Shown here piece by piece: positions 42,794 through 51,335 of a stretch of DNA of 64,000 nucleotides. Position numbers and translations under genes: made by a program. Origin of the DNA: JBGSIC01 sp041751875 (GTDB taxonomy: Bacteria; Bdellovibrionota; FAC87; UBA2466; JACKAF01); NCBI GenBank assembly GCA_041751875.1, contig JBGSIC010000021.1, positions 1 through 64,000 of the forward strand. Reading direction: 5' to 3'. The notes beneath the pieces were generated by a model that was not told the DNA's origin, ran no database searches, and was given only the letters and a program-made list of their open reading frames with translations. Numbering within the stretch: position 1 is the first letter of the stretch; every line of letters begins with the position of its first letter.

Positions 42794-42819
42794 AATCGAT
42801 CCTTCCGTTTTGTACGAAA

Positions 42820-42855
42820 GCAGGCGACTCCCGGCGAGTTGCCTGCTTTTTCTTT
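42820..42855 (+). terminator. Intrinsic terminator of the rpsF-rplI operon
   Basis: GCAGGCGACTC-CCGGC-GAGTTGCCTGC forms an 11-bp stem (one G-T pair) with a 5-nt loop, followed by TTTTTCTTT. This is a textbook Rho-independent terminator. Confidence 0.92.
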
Positions 42856-42858
42856 ATA

Positions 42859-43899
42859 CTACTTTTTTTCGACTTCCTTCCGCCACCTAACGTAGTCAAA
42901 ACTCCAACGGTAGTTCTGATTAAAATGCTTCCCGCTGGCTAGATAGGCTTTCTTCACTCCCCCGGCAAAAATCTGGTCGCCCCGATCGCGATACTTCACA
43001 TCTCCTGTCTGCAGGTACAGCCAGGAATACACTGGCGCAATCACAAGGTTCAAATCTGGAGCTCCCCTCTCAGGACTTTCTTCGGCCCTGTAGAAAAAAG
43101 CTTCATCCTCCGCAATCCACGCGCGTTTCCAAATCTCATCTGCACCAAATTTCACTTTTTCCAAAATTCGCGCATCTTTCTCAACATGTTCCCAATAATG
43201 AATGAGGGCTTCCGCCGTAAGCCCAAACATGAATGGCCCCCAGTTGGGCTCCTCGTTTCGAAGAAACCATCCGTCAATATGGTTGAGGGCCTGCAGAAAA
43301 AGATCGCTCATGCGGGCTCGGCGGGGTTCCCCCACGAGCTGAGCATTGATGTATGCCATGAGAGCGTACGCGACCTCACGACTCAAAGACGAGTTCTCTG
43401 TCCAACTCAACGGGGTTGCGTCTCCAGCATATGCGGCGTTGCGGGAAAGCAAAACTGCCGCCTGGCTAGAGCCATCTGCATGCGTGCGCTCAAAATCCAC
43501 ACGAAGGCCGTGAGTAAAGTTCCAGTAGCCGGGGACCTTACCATCATTCTTTATTACGTAGTTGTCGCGGTAAGCTATTCGGCTCGACGCAACATAGCCA
43601 AGCCATTTTGAATCACCGGTGTAATCGGCGATGTTGTAAAACACTCGCATGCAATCGTAGTAACAGTTACCCAGGGCCGGATCCGTTTCGTTTTTATCGA
43701 GATGAGAGAGAATCAAATCCCCTGTCTTGGTGCCGTATTCCCGCATTTGATTCTCCCATCGCGCTAACTCGGGAATAGGGACTGCGACCACGCGGGGACG
43801 GTTGGCATTGGGACCAAGCTGAAGCTGGGCATCGAAAGGTAAATTGCATGAAACAACAAGGGTGCAACTTATAAAGTAAAGGAACTTTCTTACTGGCAT
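42859..43899 (-). CDS. Lipoprotein with alpha/alpha-toroid-like region, unknown
   Basis: A 346-residue protein with a lipoprotein signal (LVVSC). The mature part is rich in helices with aromatic motifs (CYYDCMRVFYNIADYTGD, YALMAYINAQL, FMFGLTAEALIHYW, YSWLYLQTGD), a pattern like six-hairpin glycosidase or terpenoid-cyclase toroids. No catalytic residues can be identified. GGGAG precedes the ATG. It faces the rplI terminator and stands alone; an outer-membrane-linked glycan role is only a guess. Confidence 0.6.
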   Translation of the reverse strand: MPVRKFLYFISCTLVVSCNLPFDAQLQLGPNANRPRVVAVPIPELARWENQMREYGTKTGDLILSHLDKNETDPALGNCYYDCMRVFYNIADYTGDSKWLGYVASSRIAYRDNYVIKNDGKVPGYWNFTHGLRVDFERTHADGSSQAAVLLSRNAAYAGDATPLSWTENSSLSREVAYALMAYINAQLVGEPRRARMSDLFLQALNHIDGWFLRNEEPNWGPFMFGLTAEALIHYWEHVEKDARILEKVKFGADEIWKRAWIAEDEAFFYRAEESPERGAPDLNLVIAPVYSWLYLQTGDVKYRDRGDQIFAGGVKKAYLASGKHFNQNYRWSFDYVRWRKEVEKK

Positions 43900-44015
43900 C
43901 CGTATCTCCCGGAAACGTGCTGGTACGAAAATTTCCAGGTGTAAGAATCGTCGGTGGGGACAATGGGGCCGGAAAGTATATTGTAACTCTAGTTGTTAGG
44001 TCTGTCCTGCGAACG

Positions 44016-44037
44016 ATTGTGAAAAAACCCTCACAAT
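44016..44037. promoter_or_regulatory. Inverted repeat ATTGTGA-N8-TCACAAT
   Basis: A perfect 7-bp inverted repeat with an 8-nt spacer lies in the 170-bp gap between two minus-strand genes. The half-sites TGTGA and TCACA equal those of CRP-family regulators, but their spacing is 8 rather than 6. It may be an operator of the downstream lipoprotein gene, or a hairpin at the 3' end of the upstream gene (33 nt after its stop). Confidence 0.35.
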
Positions 44038-44069
44038 TGGCTCATTCAGCTCACGACACCGAGGCGGCT

Positions 44070-44642
44070 CTAATTGATGTAGACTTTTACCGAATCAGCG
44101 ATGGCCTGGATTTCCTTCAAGCCTTGAAGCCCCGATTCGATGTTTAGGGCCAGTACTGCGCCTTGGGCCAGATGAAGCGACAGGTCTACGTGGTAGAGCT
44201 TAGTTCGTTCATCGTAGGAGTCTTTGCGAAAGCCTTGGAGGCTACCTTGAGTCACCACTGCCCCTTGGCTGAGTTTCAATCCCTGGAGGATGAAGTCCGA
44301 TAGCGTGGGTATACTGACGTCCCGCTTAACCGCAAGTTCCAAAGTTGCTTTAGCCGCACCTGCCGCCAAGAAGCCCGTCGCCCAAGTCGTTTCCCCGGTA
44401 AGCTGAAAATCGAAGTCTTTGTAAAACTGAATCGAGTGCGCGCCGTCCGCATTGAAGATTTCAATCAGCTCGCGACCGTTACCGATTTCAAAGCCACCGG
44501 TGTCCAAGCCGCTGTGACCATTACCAATCTCAAATCCCGCAGTATCCTCGATAGTCAGTAGGGAGGCCCATCCAGGCGTGGACAACACCATTACTGACAA
44601 GAGCACGGCGTAGCGTCCCACCTCAATGAGTCTTTTCGTCAC
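44070..44642 (-). CDS. Secreted protein with repeated GFEIGNG motif, unknown
   Basis: About 190 residues from the GTG at 44642, which has a strong ribosome site (AAGGGGGAAAAGG). A signal peptide ends near STPGWA. The mature part starts with two copies of GFEIGNG (in TAGFEIGNGHSG and TGGFEIGNGREL), then strands and a DLSLHLAQGAVLALNI region. The GTG overlaps the stop of the upstream TIGR02147 regulator by about 20 bp, so the two are one operon. No family is known to me; an exported partner regulated by its neighbour is likely. Confidence 0.62.
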   Translation of the reverse strand: MTKRLIEVGRYAVLLSVMVLSTPGWASLLTIEDTAGFEIGNGHSGLDTGGFEIGNGRELIEIFNADGAHSIQFYKDFDFQLTGETTWATGFLAAGAAKATLELAVKRDVSIPTLSDFILQGLKLSQGAVVTQGSLQGFRKDSYDERTKLYHVDLSLHLAQGAVLALNIESGLQGLKEIQAIADSVKVYIN

Positions 44643-45501
44643 CCTTTTCCCCCTTAGATGTGATCGGAAACATGTATAACCCGACAAAATATACTTCGCT
44701 TCCTTGTTCCGCGCCATACTTTCGATTGAGCTTCCTACGAAACTCTTTGATCTCCTCTTTGATTTCCTTGAGTCGCCCGTTGGGAATCGAGAGGACTAAG
44801 CCAGAAAGCTCCCTTTTTTCCAGTGGTACGGAAAAGATCGAATTAATCGCCTTGCGCAAGTAGGTGCGGTGAAGGCTTCGAATAAGATGCGAAGGAAGTT
44901 CGTCAGTGCTTGTCAGGAGCGGTTCGCGCTGCATCAATCTTCCGTCTGGGTTGCGCTCCACGAGGTTTAGGCGAATCAAAAGATCCAGGCTTTGTCTGGC
45001 TTGCGTCTCAGTTATTTTGCTCCCCAGCCGCTCTGCGATCCAGGCCGGATCTTCCTGGAATCCTTGAGTCGCTACCAGCTCACGAATAGCAGCGTGGTGC
45101 CAATCGAGGATGAACTTGATCTTTTCAGCACGCAGCGGAGCAGGCGCCTTTTGCTTCTCTTGGTATTTGAGCAACGCGCGAAGGTGCAGTTCCTTGCTAT
45201 CAGGATCTGAAATCTCCTGGTACATCACCAGCTCACGGAAATACTTTTCCTCGTCGGCAGTTAATCCCAAACCACGAGCAAACTGAAAAAGTGTGCGGTC
45301 AGTAATTCGTCGTTTTCCGTCGACGACCAACTTCAAATAGTTTGGTGACCCTAACTTTGCTTTGCGAGCGAAGAGTCTATAACTGTAGGACGAATTTTTC
45401 TTTTTGTGAAAAGTATAAAAATCCTGCAAAAATTCCCGATAATCGAAATAATCGAAAAGATTTGGAGCACGAACAATTTTTTCCGAAGTGGGATCCCCCA
45501 T
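44623..45501 (-). CDS. TIGR02147 family regulator (DUF4423)
   Basis: A 292-residue protein of the TIGR02147 family, which is nearly confined to Bdellovibrionota, Fibrobacteres and relatives, often in many copies. The N-terminal half begins NLFDYFDYREFLQDFYTFHKK and has YSYRLFARKAKLGSPNYLKLVVDGKR, an HTH-like part. The C-terminal DUF4423 region follows (LRAEKIKFILDWHHAAIREL). Members are thought to be transcriptional regulators of adjacent surface genes. Here the gene is coupled to a secreted GFEIGNG protein. Confidence 0.85.
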   Translation of the reverse strand: MGDPTSEKIVRAPNLFDYFDYREFLQDFYTFHKKKNSSYSYRLFARKAKLGSPNYLKLVVDGKRRITDRTLFQFARGLGLTADEEKYFRELVMYQEISDPDSKELHLRALLKYQEKQKAPAPLRAEKIKFILDWHHAAIRELVATQGFQEDPAWIAERLGSKITETQARQSLDLLIRLNLVERNPDGRLMQREPLLTSTDELPSHLIRSLHRTYLRKAINSIFSVPLEKRELSGLVLSIPNGRLKEIKEEIKEFRRKLNRKYGAEQGSEVYFVGLYMFPITSKGEKGDEKTH

Positions 45502-45853
45502 GTATCACCCTCAACCCTAATTCGCTTTTACCACGCCCGCCCCGTCCAATACAAATGCACGATGAAGCACATAGTTCGTCAAGATCTTTCACAGAGATGT
45601 AAAACCAATCACCACGAAAAAACCCGTGCCCAGGGCGAAGAAAAATAACCTATCCTTTCAATGGTTTAGTTTTTTTTCGTGAAAAAGTTTACACACCCGC
45701 TGGCCAAAACCTTGCCACCAGCGAAACTGGCGCAGTCCCAAAAAAGGTTGTAATTGAGGCTGTTTACGCTTCCCGCCACGCCGCTGCTCGTTTGGATCGG
45801 AACTTGCTCATTCTATAGTTCAAGACGCGCTTTAATCAGTTTGGAGTTAGACA
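45502..45853. other. 352-bp divergent intergenic region
   Basis: No gene is seen between the TIGR02147 gene (minus) and the delta-60 lipoprotein gene (plus). It holds a ribosome site for the minus gene (GAGGG), a T8 run near 45668, an inverted repeat CGCTGG/CCAGCG (about 45701-45728), and a promoter for the plus gene at 45792-45819. The left part is AT-rich and may hold regulatory sites. Confidence 0.5.
45792..45819 (+). promoter_or_regulatory. Promoter of the delta-60 lipoprotein gene
   Basis: TTGGAT (45792-45797), a 16-bp spacer and TATAGT (45814-45819) give a good sigma-70 promoter, with a leader of about 27 nt and a ribosome site (TTGGAG) before the ATG. Confidence 0.6.
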
Positions 45854-47332
45854 ATGCCCAGAATTACCATCCTTCTCAATCTTCTGATTCTCGGATTTGT
45901 TATCGGATGCTCTAGCACTCCGGTTTCCAAACATATTTCGGGCCTCGCTTACCTCACGGACGACGAGAAAATTTTGGATGACCAACAAGACCGCAATCCC
46001 AATGCGAAGGTCGTTAGCGCAATGCCGCAAGAAGAATCGGTGCTTGATGAAAAGGCCGCTGAGAACGCTGGACCGGTATGGAAAAGCCACGGATCGGTTA
46101 ACAGTTTAAGTTTTGGTGACGATGAGGCTCGTGACATTCATGTGGATTACAAGGGCAAAATGTTGGTTGTCGGCTCTTCGCTTACCGCCGATAATTTTTT
46201 CGATTTCGTATTAATGTCGTACCACCAGGACGGCAGTAAAGACCACACGTTTGGCAAAGAGGGAAAGGCCACAGTCGACTTCAAAGGCGCTGCGGACCAT
46301 GCGAACACAATCGCGATTCAAGCCGACGGTAAAATCTTAATTGCAGGTTACACGAAGTCGAAAGACAAAGACTTCGCCATCGCTCGCTTTATGCCTAATG
46401 GCTCCTTGGATTTGAGCTTCGGTGACAAGGGCCGTGTGGTTACCGATTTCAAAACTTACCAGTTTCCCCGCTCGGGTGAAGAGAGCCTGCAGGAAGAAAT
46501 GTTCGGTTCGAAAAGCGATGACGTCGTTAACGATATCGATATTCGTTCGGACGGCCGCATTATTGTCGCCGGATATGCGACGGGCGGCGTAGTGAGAAAA
46601 TTTGCTTTAGCGCAGTACCTTCCCAACGGAAGCCCCGACCTAGCCTTTGGCAAAAGCGGTAAGCTGGTTCATCGCGTTGGCTTATTTGACGAAGAAATCA
46701 AGAGCATCATGGTCCAGCCCGATGGGAAAGTCGTGGCAGCCGGATCTTCGGAATACAACTACCCTGGAAAAAGCTATTTCCTTTTAACCCGCTACCTTGA
46801 AGACGGTAAGCTGGACAAAACTTTTGGTGACGCTGGATCGGTTGTTACAGCTATCGGTCAGCGCGAAAACGTGATTGCCGCGGCAACGCTGCAAAATGAC
46901 GGCAAAATCGTAGTGGCCGGTCACTCTTCAAGCCTTTTGGGCGGATACGATTTCGCGGTGGCGCGCTATAAAGCCAATGGCGCTTTAGATACCGCTTTCG
47001 GTGAAGAAGGCTCTGTTTTGAAATCTTTGGGTGGAAATTCAAGCCAGGCCACCGGGGTTAGCATCCAGGCCGATGGAAAGATTGTCGTAGCGGGTACCGT
47101 TACCGCTGGATTTACCCAGCAGGTCGCTCTGATGCGATTGAACCACAAAGGGAAAATAGACGCCGACTTTGGTTCCGCCGGTGTGTTGAACAGCCGTTCA
47201 TTGACCACACGTAACCAGGACCAAGCCCATGCTGTTGCCCTGCAGGCCGATGGTTCTATCGTCGTAGTTGGTCAATCACAAAACGAGGGTTACGGCTCGG
47301 ACTGTGCGATGATTCGCTACTCAGCCGAATAA
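45854..47332 (+). CDS. Delta-60 repeat lipoprotein
   Basis: A 492-residue lipoprotein (signal LGFVIGC, Cys19). After an acidic linker it carries about seven delta-60 repeats of 50-60 residues, each with a strand such as DGKILIAG, DGRIIVAG, DGKVVAAG or DGKIVVAG and ending in an FG-turn (LDLSFGDKGRVV, LDKTFGDAGSVV). Such repeats form beta-propeller-like surface proteins found in predatory and gliding bacteria; the ligand is unknown. It has its own promoter. Confidence 0.85.
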   Translation: MPRITILLNLLILGFVIGCSSTPVSKHISGLAYLTDDEKILDDQQDRNPNAKVVSAMPQEESVLDEKAAENAGPVWKSHGSVNSLSFGDDEARDIHVDYKGKMLVVGSSLTADNFFDFVLMSYHQDGSKDHTFGKEGKATVDFKGAADHANTIAIQADGKILIAGYTKSKDKDFAIARFMPNGSLDLSFGDKGRVVTDFKTYQFPRSGEESLQEEMFGSKSDDVVNDIDIRSDGRIIVAGYATGGVVRKFALAQYLPNGSPDLAFGKSGKLVHRVGLFDEEIKSIMVQPDGKVVAAGSSEYNYPGKSYFLLTRYLEDGKLDKTFGDAGSVVTAIGQRENVIAAATLQNDGKIVVAGHSSSLLGGYDFAVARYKANGALDTAFGEEGSVLKSLGGNSSQATGVSIQADGKIVVAGTVTAGFTQQVALMRLNHKGKIDADFGSAGVLNSRSLTTRNQDQAHAVALQADGSIVVVGQSQNEGYGSDCAMIRYSAE

Positions 47333-47371
47333 TAGCTCTGGTAAAACTATTCTCTTACTCCAAGGTCGGGT

Positions 47372-47377
47372 TATACT
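47372..47377 (+). promoter_or_regulatory. TATACT -10 directly before the peroxiredoxin start
   Basis: TATACT ends 7 nt before the ATG at 47385 without a Shine-Dalgarno sequence, so the mRNA would begin at the start codon. No consensus -35 is seen. Confidence 0.4.
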
Positions 47378-47384
47378 TTGCCCG

Positions 47385-47900
47385 ATGTCAGAACAAACTC
47401 TCTCGGAAAAAACTAGCCACACAGGCACCGTTTTGGGAAAGCTCGCACCTGATTTTTCCCTTAGGGATCAGAACAACACACCCATTGAGCTATTTCGAGT
47501 ACTCGAGGAGCAGCCCGCCTTATTGGTCTTTTATCCCAAGGACTTCACTCTGGTCTGCACCAAGCAGCTCTGTGGCTATAGGGACAACTTTGAAGAGTTT
47601 GCCGCTTTTGGTGTACGCCTTCTGGCGGTGAGTGCAAACACCGTCGAGTCGCACGCGCAGTTTGCGAAAGAAAATGATTTCGCTTTCACCCTGCTGAGCG
47701 ATCCCGGACACGTCGTCGCAAAAACTTACCAATGCCGTTCGCCGTTTATGCTTGGTGCGGTCAGCCGGGCGATCGTTATCGTAAATCAAAAGCGCTTTAT
47801 GATTTACCGGTATGTTGAACCCACGATTCTCACCCACCGAAACGCGACTGAGCTGCTCGGCGTCCTATCCGATCTTCGAGAAAACGGGCTACTCAGCTAA
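47385..47900 (+). CDS. Peroxiredoxin (BCP/PrxQ type)
   Basis: A 171-residue thioredoxin-fold peroxidase. The peroxidatic motif is FYPKDFTLVCTKQLCGYRD, with the second cysteine five residues after the first, as in BCP/PrxQ atypical two-cysteine enzymes. LLAVSANTVESHAQFAKEN and LLSDPGHVVAKTY are conserved. It reduces hydrogen peroxide and organic peroxides with thioredoxin. The next gene lies 228 bp away after a C9 tract. Confidence 0.9.
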   Translation: MSEQTLSEKTSHTGTVLGKLAPDFSLRDQNNTPIELFRVLEEQPALLVFYPKDFTLVCTKQLCGYRDNFEEFAAFGVRLLAVSANTVESHAQFAKENDFAFTLLSDPGHVVAKTYQCRSPFMLGAVSRAIVIVNQKRFMIYRYVEPTILTHRNATELLGVLSDLRENGLLS

Positions 47901-48128
47901 ACCGCCCGCCCCCCCCCACTCCCGCGAGTTAAGTAATTGGAATAACGAGGGTTTTCTCTACTACTGGCAACCTGCCTACGTTTCAGACAGCTCTCGCCTA
48001 TGAAATTCTTCATCTTTCTAAACTGTGTGAAAATCAGTGTCGCCTTCTTAGGCAGTTGTTGAACTTTTTTACGCCTACGCACCTGGAATGTTGCTTGCAC
48101 CCTTATAGATATAGTCCCAGGAGTCTGT

Positions 48129-50363
48129 ATGCGATGCTCTTACTTGAAGCTTGTCTTTTTCGGTGTGCTTCTTTCAGCTTGCTCAGATACCGCCAAGTGG
48201 ACAATTAAAGATCAAAATTTTTATTGGAGCAGCGATGTTTTCGTTGAAGCGGTTCCCTCGTCCGCTAACCACGTTCTACTGGTAGTCGATGACAGCGGAA
48301 CGATGGCAACGAAGATGGGACTTTTGAAAAATGCCCTCGGCGTTCTAGTCGATGAACTAAGCAAAGAACAGCTTCGGTACTTCGTTCACATGATTCGTTT
48401 GTCCCAAGTGGACATTTCCCAAGTAGAGCAGGGCAAACTCACCTTGCCGCAGTTTATTCCGTCAGGCATTTCGCAAGTGAGCCAGGATATCGAGAACTGG
48501 AATGACTCCGGCCTTTCTCGCGAGTTTGGCGTGGGCACGTTGGCCTACTCCATTCGAAAACTTTTCCCCCAGCTCGCCGATGTAAAAATGGTTTCGGATC
48601 TCATGCCCACCCGTTTTGAAGGAACAATGTCACCGGCCCAGCGAGCCGAAATAAATGCTTTCTTGCAACCGGTCGGAAGCTACCTGGTTCCGTTCGACCT
48701 TCCTGCGATTTTAGGTTTGGGCCTCAGCGACACTTTAGCGAACCTCACAAAAATAGCGGAAAACTACAACTACTACGTTTATCCCTACCTCCGCGATCAG
48801 GCTCTGGGCCAACGCCGCTTGAACTTTCTCAACGCGGTCATTGTGAGTGACGAAGATGATATCGGAAAAAATTTAGCGGGTGGGGCTGCTGACGGGACGC
48901 GCCTCCCCCTGTCTGGTCTTCCGAATATGTATGTTTACCGCTACGAGCGTACCTTCACACAAACGTCGAACCTTCTTGCCAACAAAATGTGCGTGAAGAA
49001 AGGCAATCCCCTTGGATCGACGGGTGCTGTAAATGGCTACGATCGCTATTGGAGAACGGGTCCTTATCTCAGGGATACGTGGTCATGCGAAGATAGCTTG
49101 GGTCAAAACGACTACCTCACACACTGGAACATGCAAGGTGGCGTGTACAAGATGTGCAGCGTTCCGAACAAATACGACTGCGAAGTCTTGCAGCCCGATA
49201 AGAACCTGGGGACGAAACGTTTGAATCTACCAAATGATGTCACCAACCTTTTCCGGGGTTACATCACACCGTTTACCAATACGGCGTACTGTGCACACGG
49301 CGACTGGAAACAAATCTCAAAGTGGGACACGGCTGCGGCCAACTATCCTTCGCTCAAGTACAATCAAATTTGCAAAAAATCGCCTTCCGCGGTCAACCAA
49401 TGGCAAGTTATTCCCCATGACAACTGTCACCCGGTACAAGTAATGGATGGTGTGAGTGGATGCCGTGCCATTTCCTGCACGTCTTATGCGCGTCACGCGA
49501 TGACGGCCACGGTGTCGGGTACTACGGTAACCGTTACGAATGAGAATGTGTGCGATGCCACGACCGAAGACAGAGTGAATAGTTCATGGGCGGAAATTCC
49601 TGGCTCGCTCTACGATGCCAGAGTGGTCACTCCCGATATCGATCCCTCCAAGGTTCAGGCGCGTCACCACATTATTACCGTGCGGGGTACGTATGTTAGT
49701 AGTACGTACCTAACGGAAGACCAGGCGAAACTGGCCATCGCCAACGATGTCGCCACATGCCCCAAGGAATTTACGGGTACCGTAAACACCGGCCTTTGCA
49801 AAAAGGAAGAGGTTCGCGGCCAGGTGGATTATTACGCAAGCGCAACTTACGTTCCCCAAACAATCGCCATTACCAAAAAGCCGGACCAACCGGTGGTCAA
49901 CACCCCAGCGCTCTACACAAACGCGAATGGTTTAAGACAATGGGTCAGGGAAAACTTTCCAGACGTATCACTTAAAACCCATTCGATCGTGAAACACAAT
50001 TACACGCCTTGCCAAGGGGAAACCCAAAGCGTGGACGTATCGATTGGCGCCACGTATCGGGCTTTATCCCTTGCTACCGGCGGTATCGACCGGGATATTT
50101 GCGTCGTAGCTAGAGACCAGAACTTTGACGACTTCATGAGAAATCTTTCTACCTCGGTGGTAAGTGGAAACTTCCAAACAATCCCGATGCAGGGCGATCC
50201 GGGCGAGGGGGTACTCGAAGTACGAAACCTCACCACAGGTACACTGCTTGTGAAGGGACAACACTACGAAATACGCACTGAAGGCCAATATGGCTACGTC
50301 GCTCTGATCCCGGGTGAGATACGCGCGGGCGATCGTGTTCGCGTTGCGGTGATCAGAAACTAA
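48129..50363 (+). CDS. Large VWA-like lipoprotein, unknown
   Basis: A 744-residue lipoprotein (signal GVLLSAC). The region after residue 45 is VWA-like, with NHVLLVVDDSGTMATKM giving a D-x-S-G-T metal-site variant. A middle part of about 350 residues has many Cys, Tyr and Trp and no recognised domain. The last 100 residues (YRALSLATGGIDRDICVVARDQNFDDFMRNL, then VLEVRNLTTGTLLVKGQHYEI) recur in other VWA surface proteins, inferred from the pattern. AGGAG precedes the ATG. It likely acts at the cell surface. It overlaps the next convergent gene by 4 bp. Confidence 0.65.
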   Translation: MRCSYLKLVFFGVLLSACSDTAKWTIKDQNFYWSSDVFVEAVPSSANHVLLVVDDSGTMATKMGLLKNALGVLVDELSKEQLRYFVHMIRLSQVDISQVEQGKLTLPQFIPSGISQVSQDIENWNDSGLSREFGVGTLAYSIRKLFPQLADVKMVSDLMPTRFEGTMSPAQRAEINAFLQPVGSYLVPFDLPAILGLGLSDTLANLTKIAENYNYYVYPYLRDQALGQRRLNFLNAVIVSDEDDIGKNLAGGAADGTRLPLSGLPNMYVYRYERTFTQTSNLLANKMCVKKGNPLGSTGAVNGYDRYWRTGPYLRDTWSCEDSLGQNDYLTHWNMQGGVYKMCSVPNKYDCEVLQPDKNLGTKRLNLPNDVTNLFRGYITPFTNTAYCAHGDWKQISKWDTAAANYPSLKYNQICKKSPSAVNQWQVIPHDNCHPVQVMDGVSGCRAISCTSYARHAMTATVSGTTVTVTNENVCDATTEDRVNSSWAEIPGSLYDARVVTPDIDPSKVQARHHIITVRGTYVSSTYLTEDQAKLAIANDVATCPKEFTGTVNTGLCKKEEVRGQVDYYASATYVPQTIAITKKPDQPVVNTPALYTNANGLRQWVRENFPDVSLKTHSIVKHNYTPCQGETQSVDVSIGATYRALSLATGGIDRDICVVARDQNFDDFMRNLSTSVVSGNFQTIPMQGDPGEGVLEVRNLTTGTLLVKGQHYEIRTEGQYGYVALIPGEIRAGDRVRVAVIRN

Positions 50364-51199
50364 AGGGAATCGCCCAGCGGCTCGTGCGGTGCGCCCGTGT
50401 CGGGCGACAAAGACTCTTTACTTTCCGTTTCCTCAATCCGCATGTTGTGGATGTTCTCGCCATCTATTCGCCAGACTATGGTCACGCTCGCGGTGGGAAT
50501 GAAAGCACTTCGAAAAACAGAATCCATGAAACTATCAAACTGGCGATTGAGATTCGCCGCTGCCGCAGGAAACTGATTCTTCAAATCCATTTGGGAGTAG
50601 CCCGTAAGGGGTTTGATGAGCCCCAAGTGCGCCGATAGTTCCCACCGCGATCCCAAATGCCACCGGTAACCCGCGTGGACGGTGAGATTGTGAACATAGC
50701 TTGTGACGCGGATGGAATTGCTTTCGCCCACCAGCGAAGTGCCTAGAATGGCGTTGAGCAGCGTTTTGCCGGCGGTACCGCCCGTGGCGAGCATAAGTGC
50801 GTAGCCGACATCAATAGTAAAGCCATCGAAGAAAACATCCTGCACGCCTAGCGCTGCCTCGAAATAGAAAGCGCCCCCTAGAATGTCTTTTATAATCTGG
50901 GTGGAATTGGCGCCGTAAAATCCCATCGACTGACCAATATTCGCGCTCACATTTACGTAGGGAGGCGGCATCCAAGCGGCGCGCACTCGCCCCTTGAAGA
51001 TTCCGGACTGTAATTGGTATTCGGGCCCGACTGAGACAATCATCTCATTAGCAAGGCCAACAAAGTTCCCGCCAGCAAAACTTGGCGGGCAGAAAAAATG
51101 GAGAAGAAAAAAAACAGGGAGCAATCGGTGAGCTTGGAAGTTAATCTTCGGAGTCGATCGGAACCTCCGGCTCCTTTCGATTGAGTCTGCAGCGAACAA
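50360..51199 (-). CDS. Outer-membrane-type protein, unknown
   Basis: A 279-residue protein with a signal peptide (LLPVFFLLHFFCPPSFA) after an N-terminal stretch that may be non-coding; a TTG near the signal is a possible later start. The mature part has alternating strands and aromatic residues (YVNVSANIGQSMGFYGAN, YVHNLTVHAGYRWHLGSRWELSAHLGL), like a beta barrel. The tail ends in a Glu/Ser-rich region. It shares its stop region with the VWA lipoprotein gene (50360-50363). Confidence 0.6.
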   Translation of the reverse strand: MFAADSIERSRRFRSTPKINFQAHRLLPVFFLLHFFCPPSFAGGNFVGLANEMIVSVGPEYQLQSGIFKGRVRAAWMPPPYVNVSANIGQSMGFYGANSTQIIKDILGGAFYFEAALGVQDVFFDGFTIDVGYALMLATGGTAGKTLLNAILGTSLVGESNSIRVTSYVHNLTVHAGYRWHLGSRWELSAHLGLIKPLTGYSQMDLKNQFPAAAANLNRQFDSFMDSVFRSAFIPTASVTIVWRIDGENIHNMRIEETESKESLSPDTGAPHEPLGDSL

Positions 51200-51225
51200 T
51201 GAGACAGTGCCTCAGGAGTAGAAAG

Positions 51226-51298
51226 TGCCCAGGGACGGAATCGAACCGCCGACACGAGGATTTTCAATCCTCTGCTCTACCGACTGAGCTACCTGGGC
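51226..51298 (-). tRNA. tRNA-Phe (GAA)
   Basis: The reverse complement folds as a 73-nt cloverleaf: acceptor GCCCAGG/CCTGGGC, anticodon stem GAGGA/TCCTC with loop TTGAAAA, anticodon GAA, T-loop GTTCGATTC. The discriminator is A and CCA is not encoded. It stands 37 bp upstream of the rdgB end. Confidence 0.95.
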
Positions 51299-51335
51299 GT
51301 AATCGAAAGCACGCTACCTAACCGGCTAAAGCCGG

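Noticed and set aside
46120..47310. Direct repeats in the delta-60 gene as possible recombination sites
   Set aside because: The repeats are protein-level beta-propeller units with diverged DNA, not near-identical DNA repeats.
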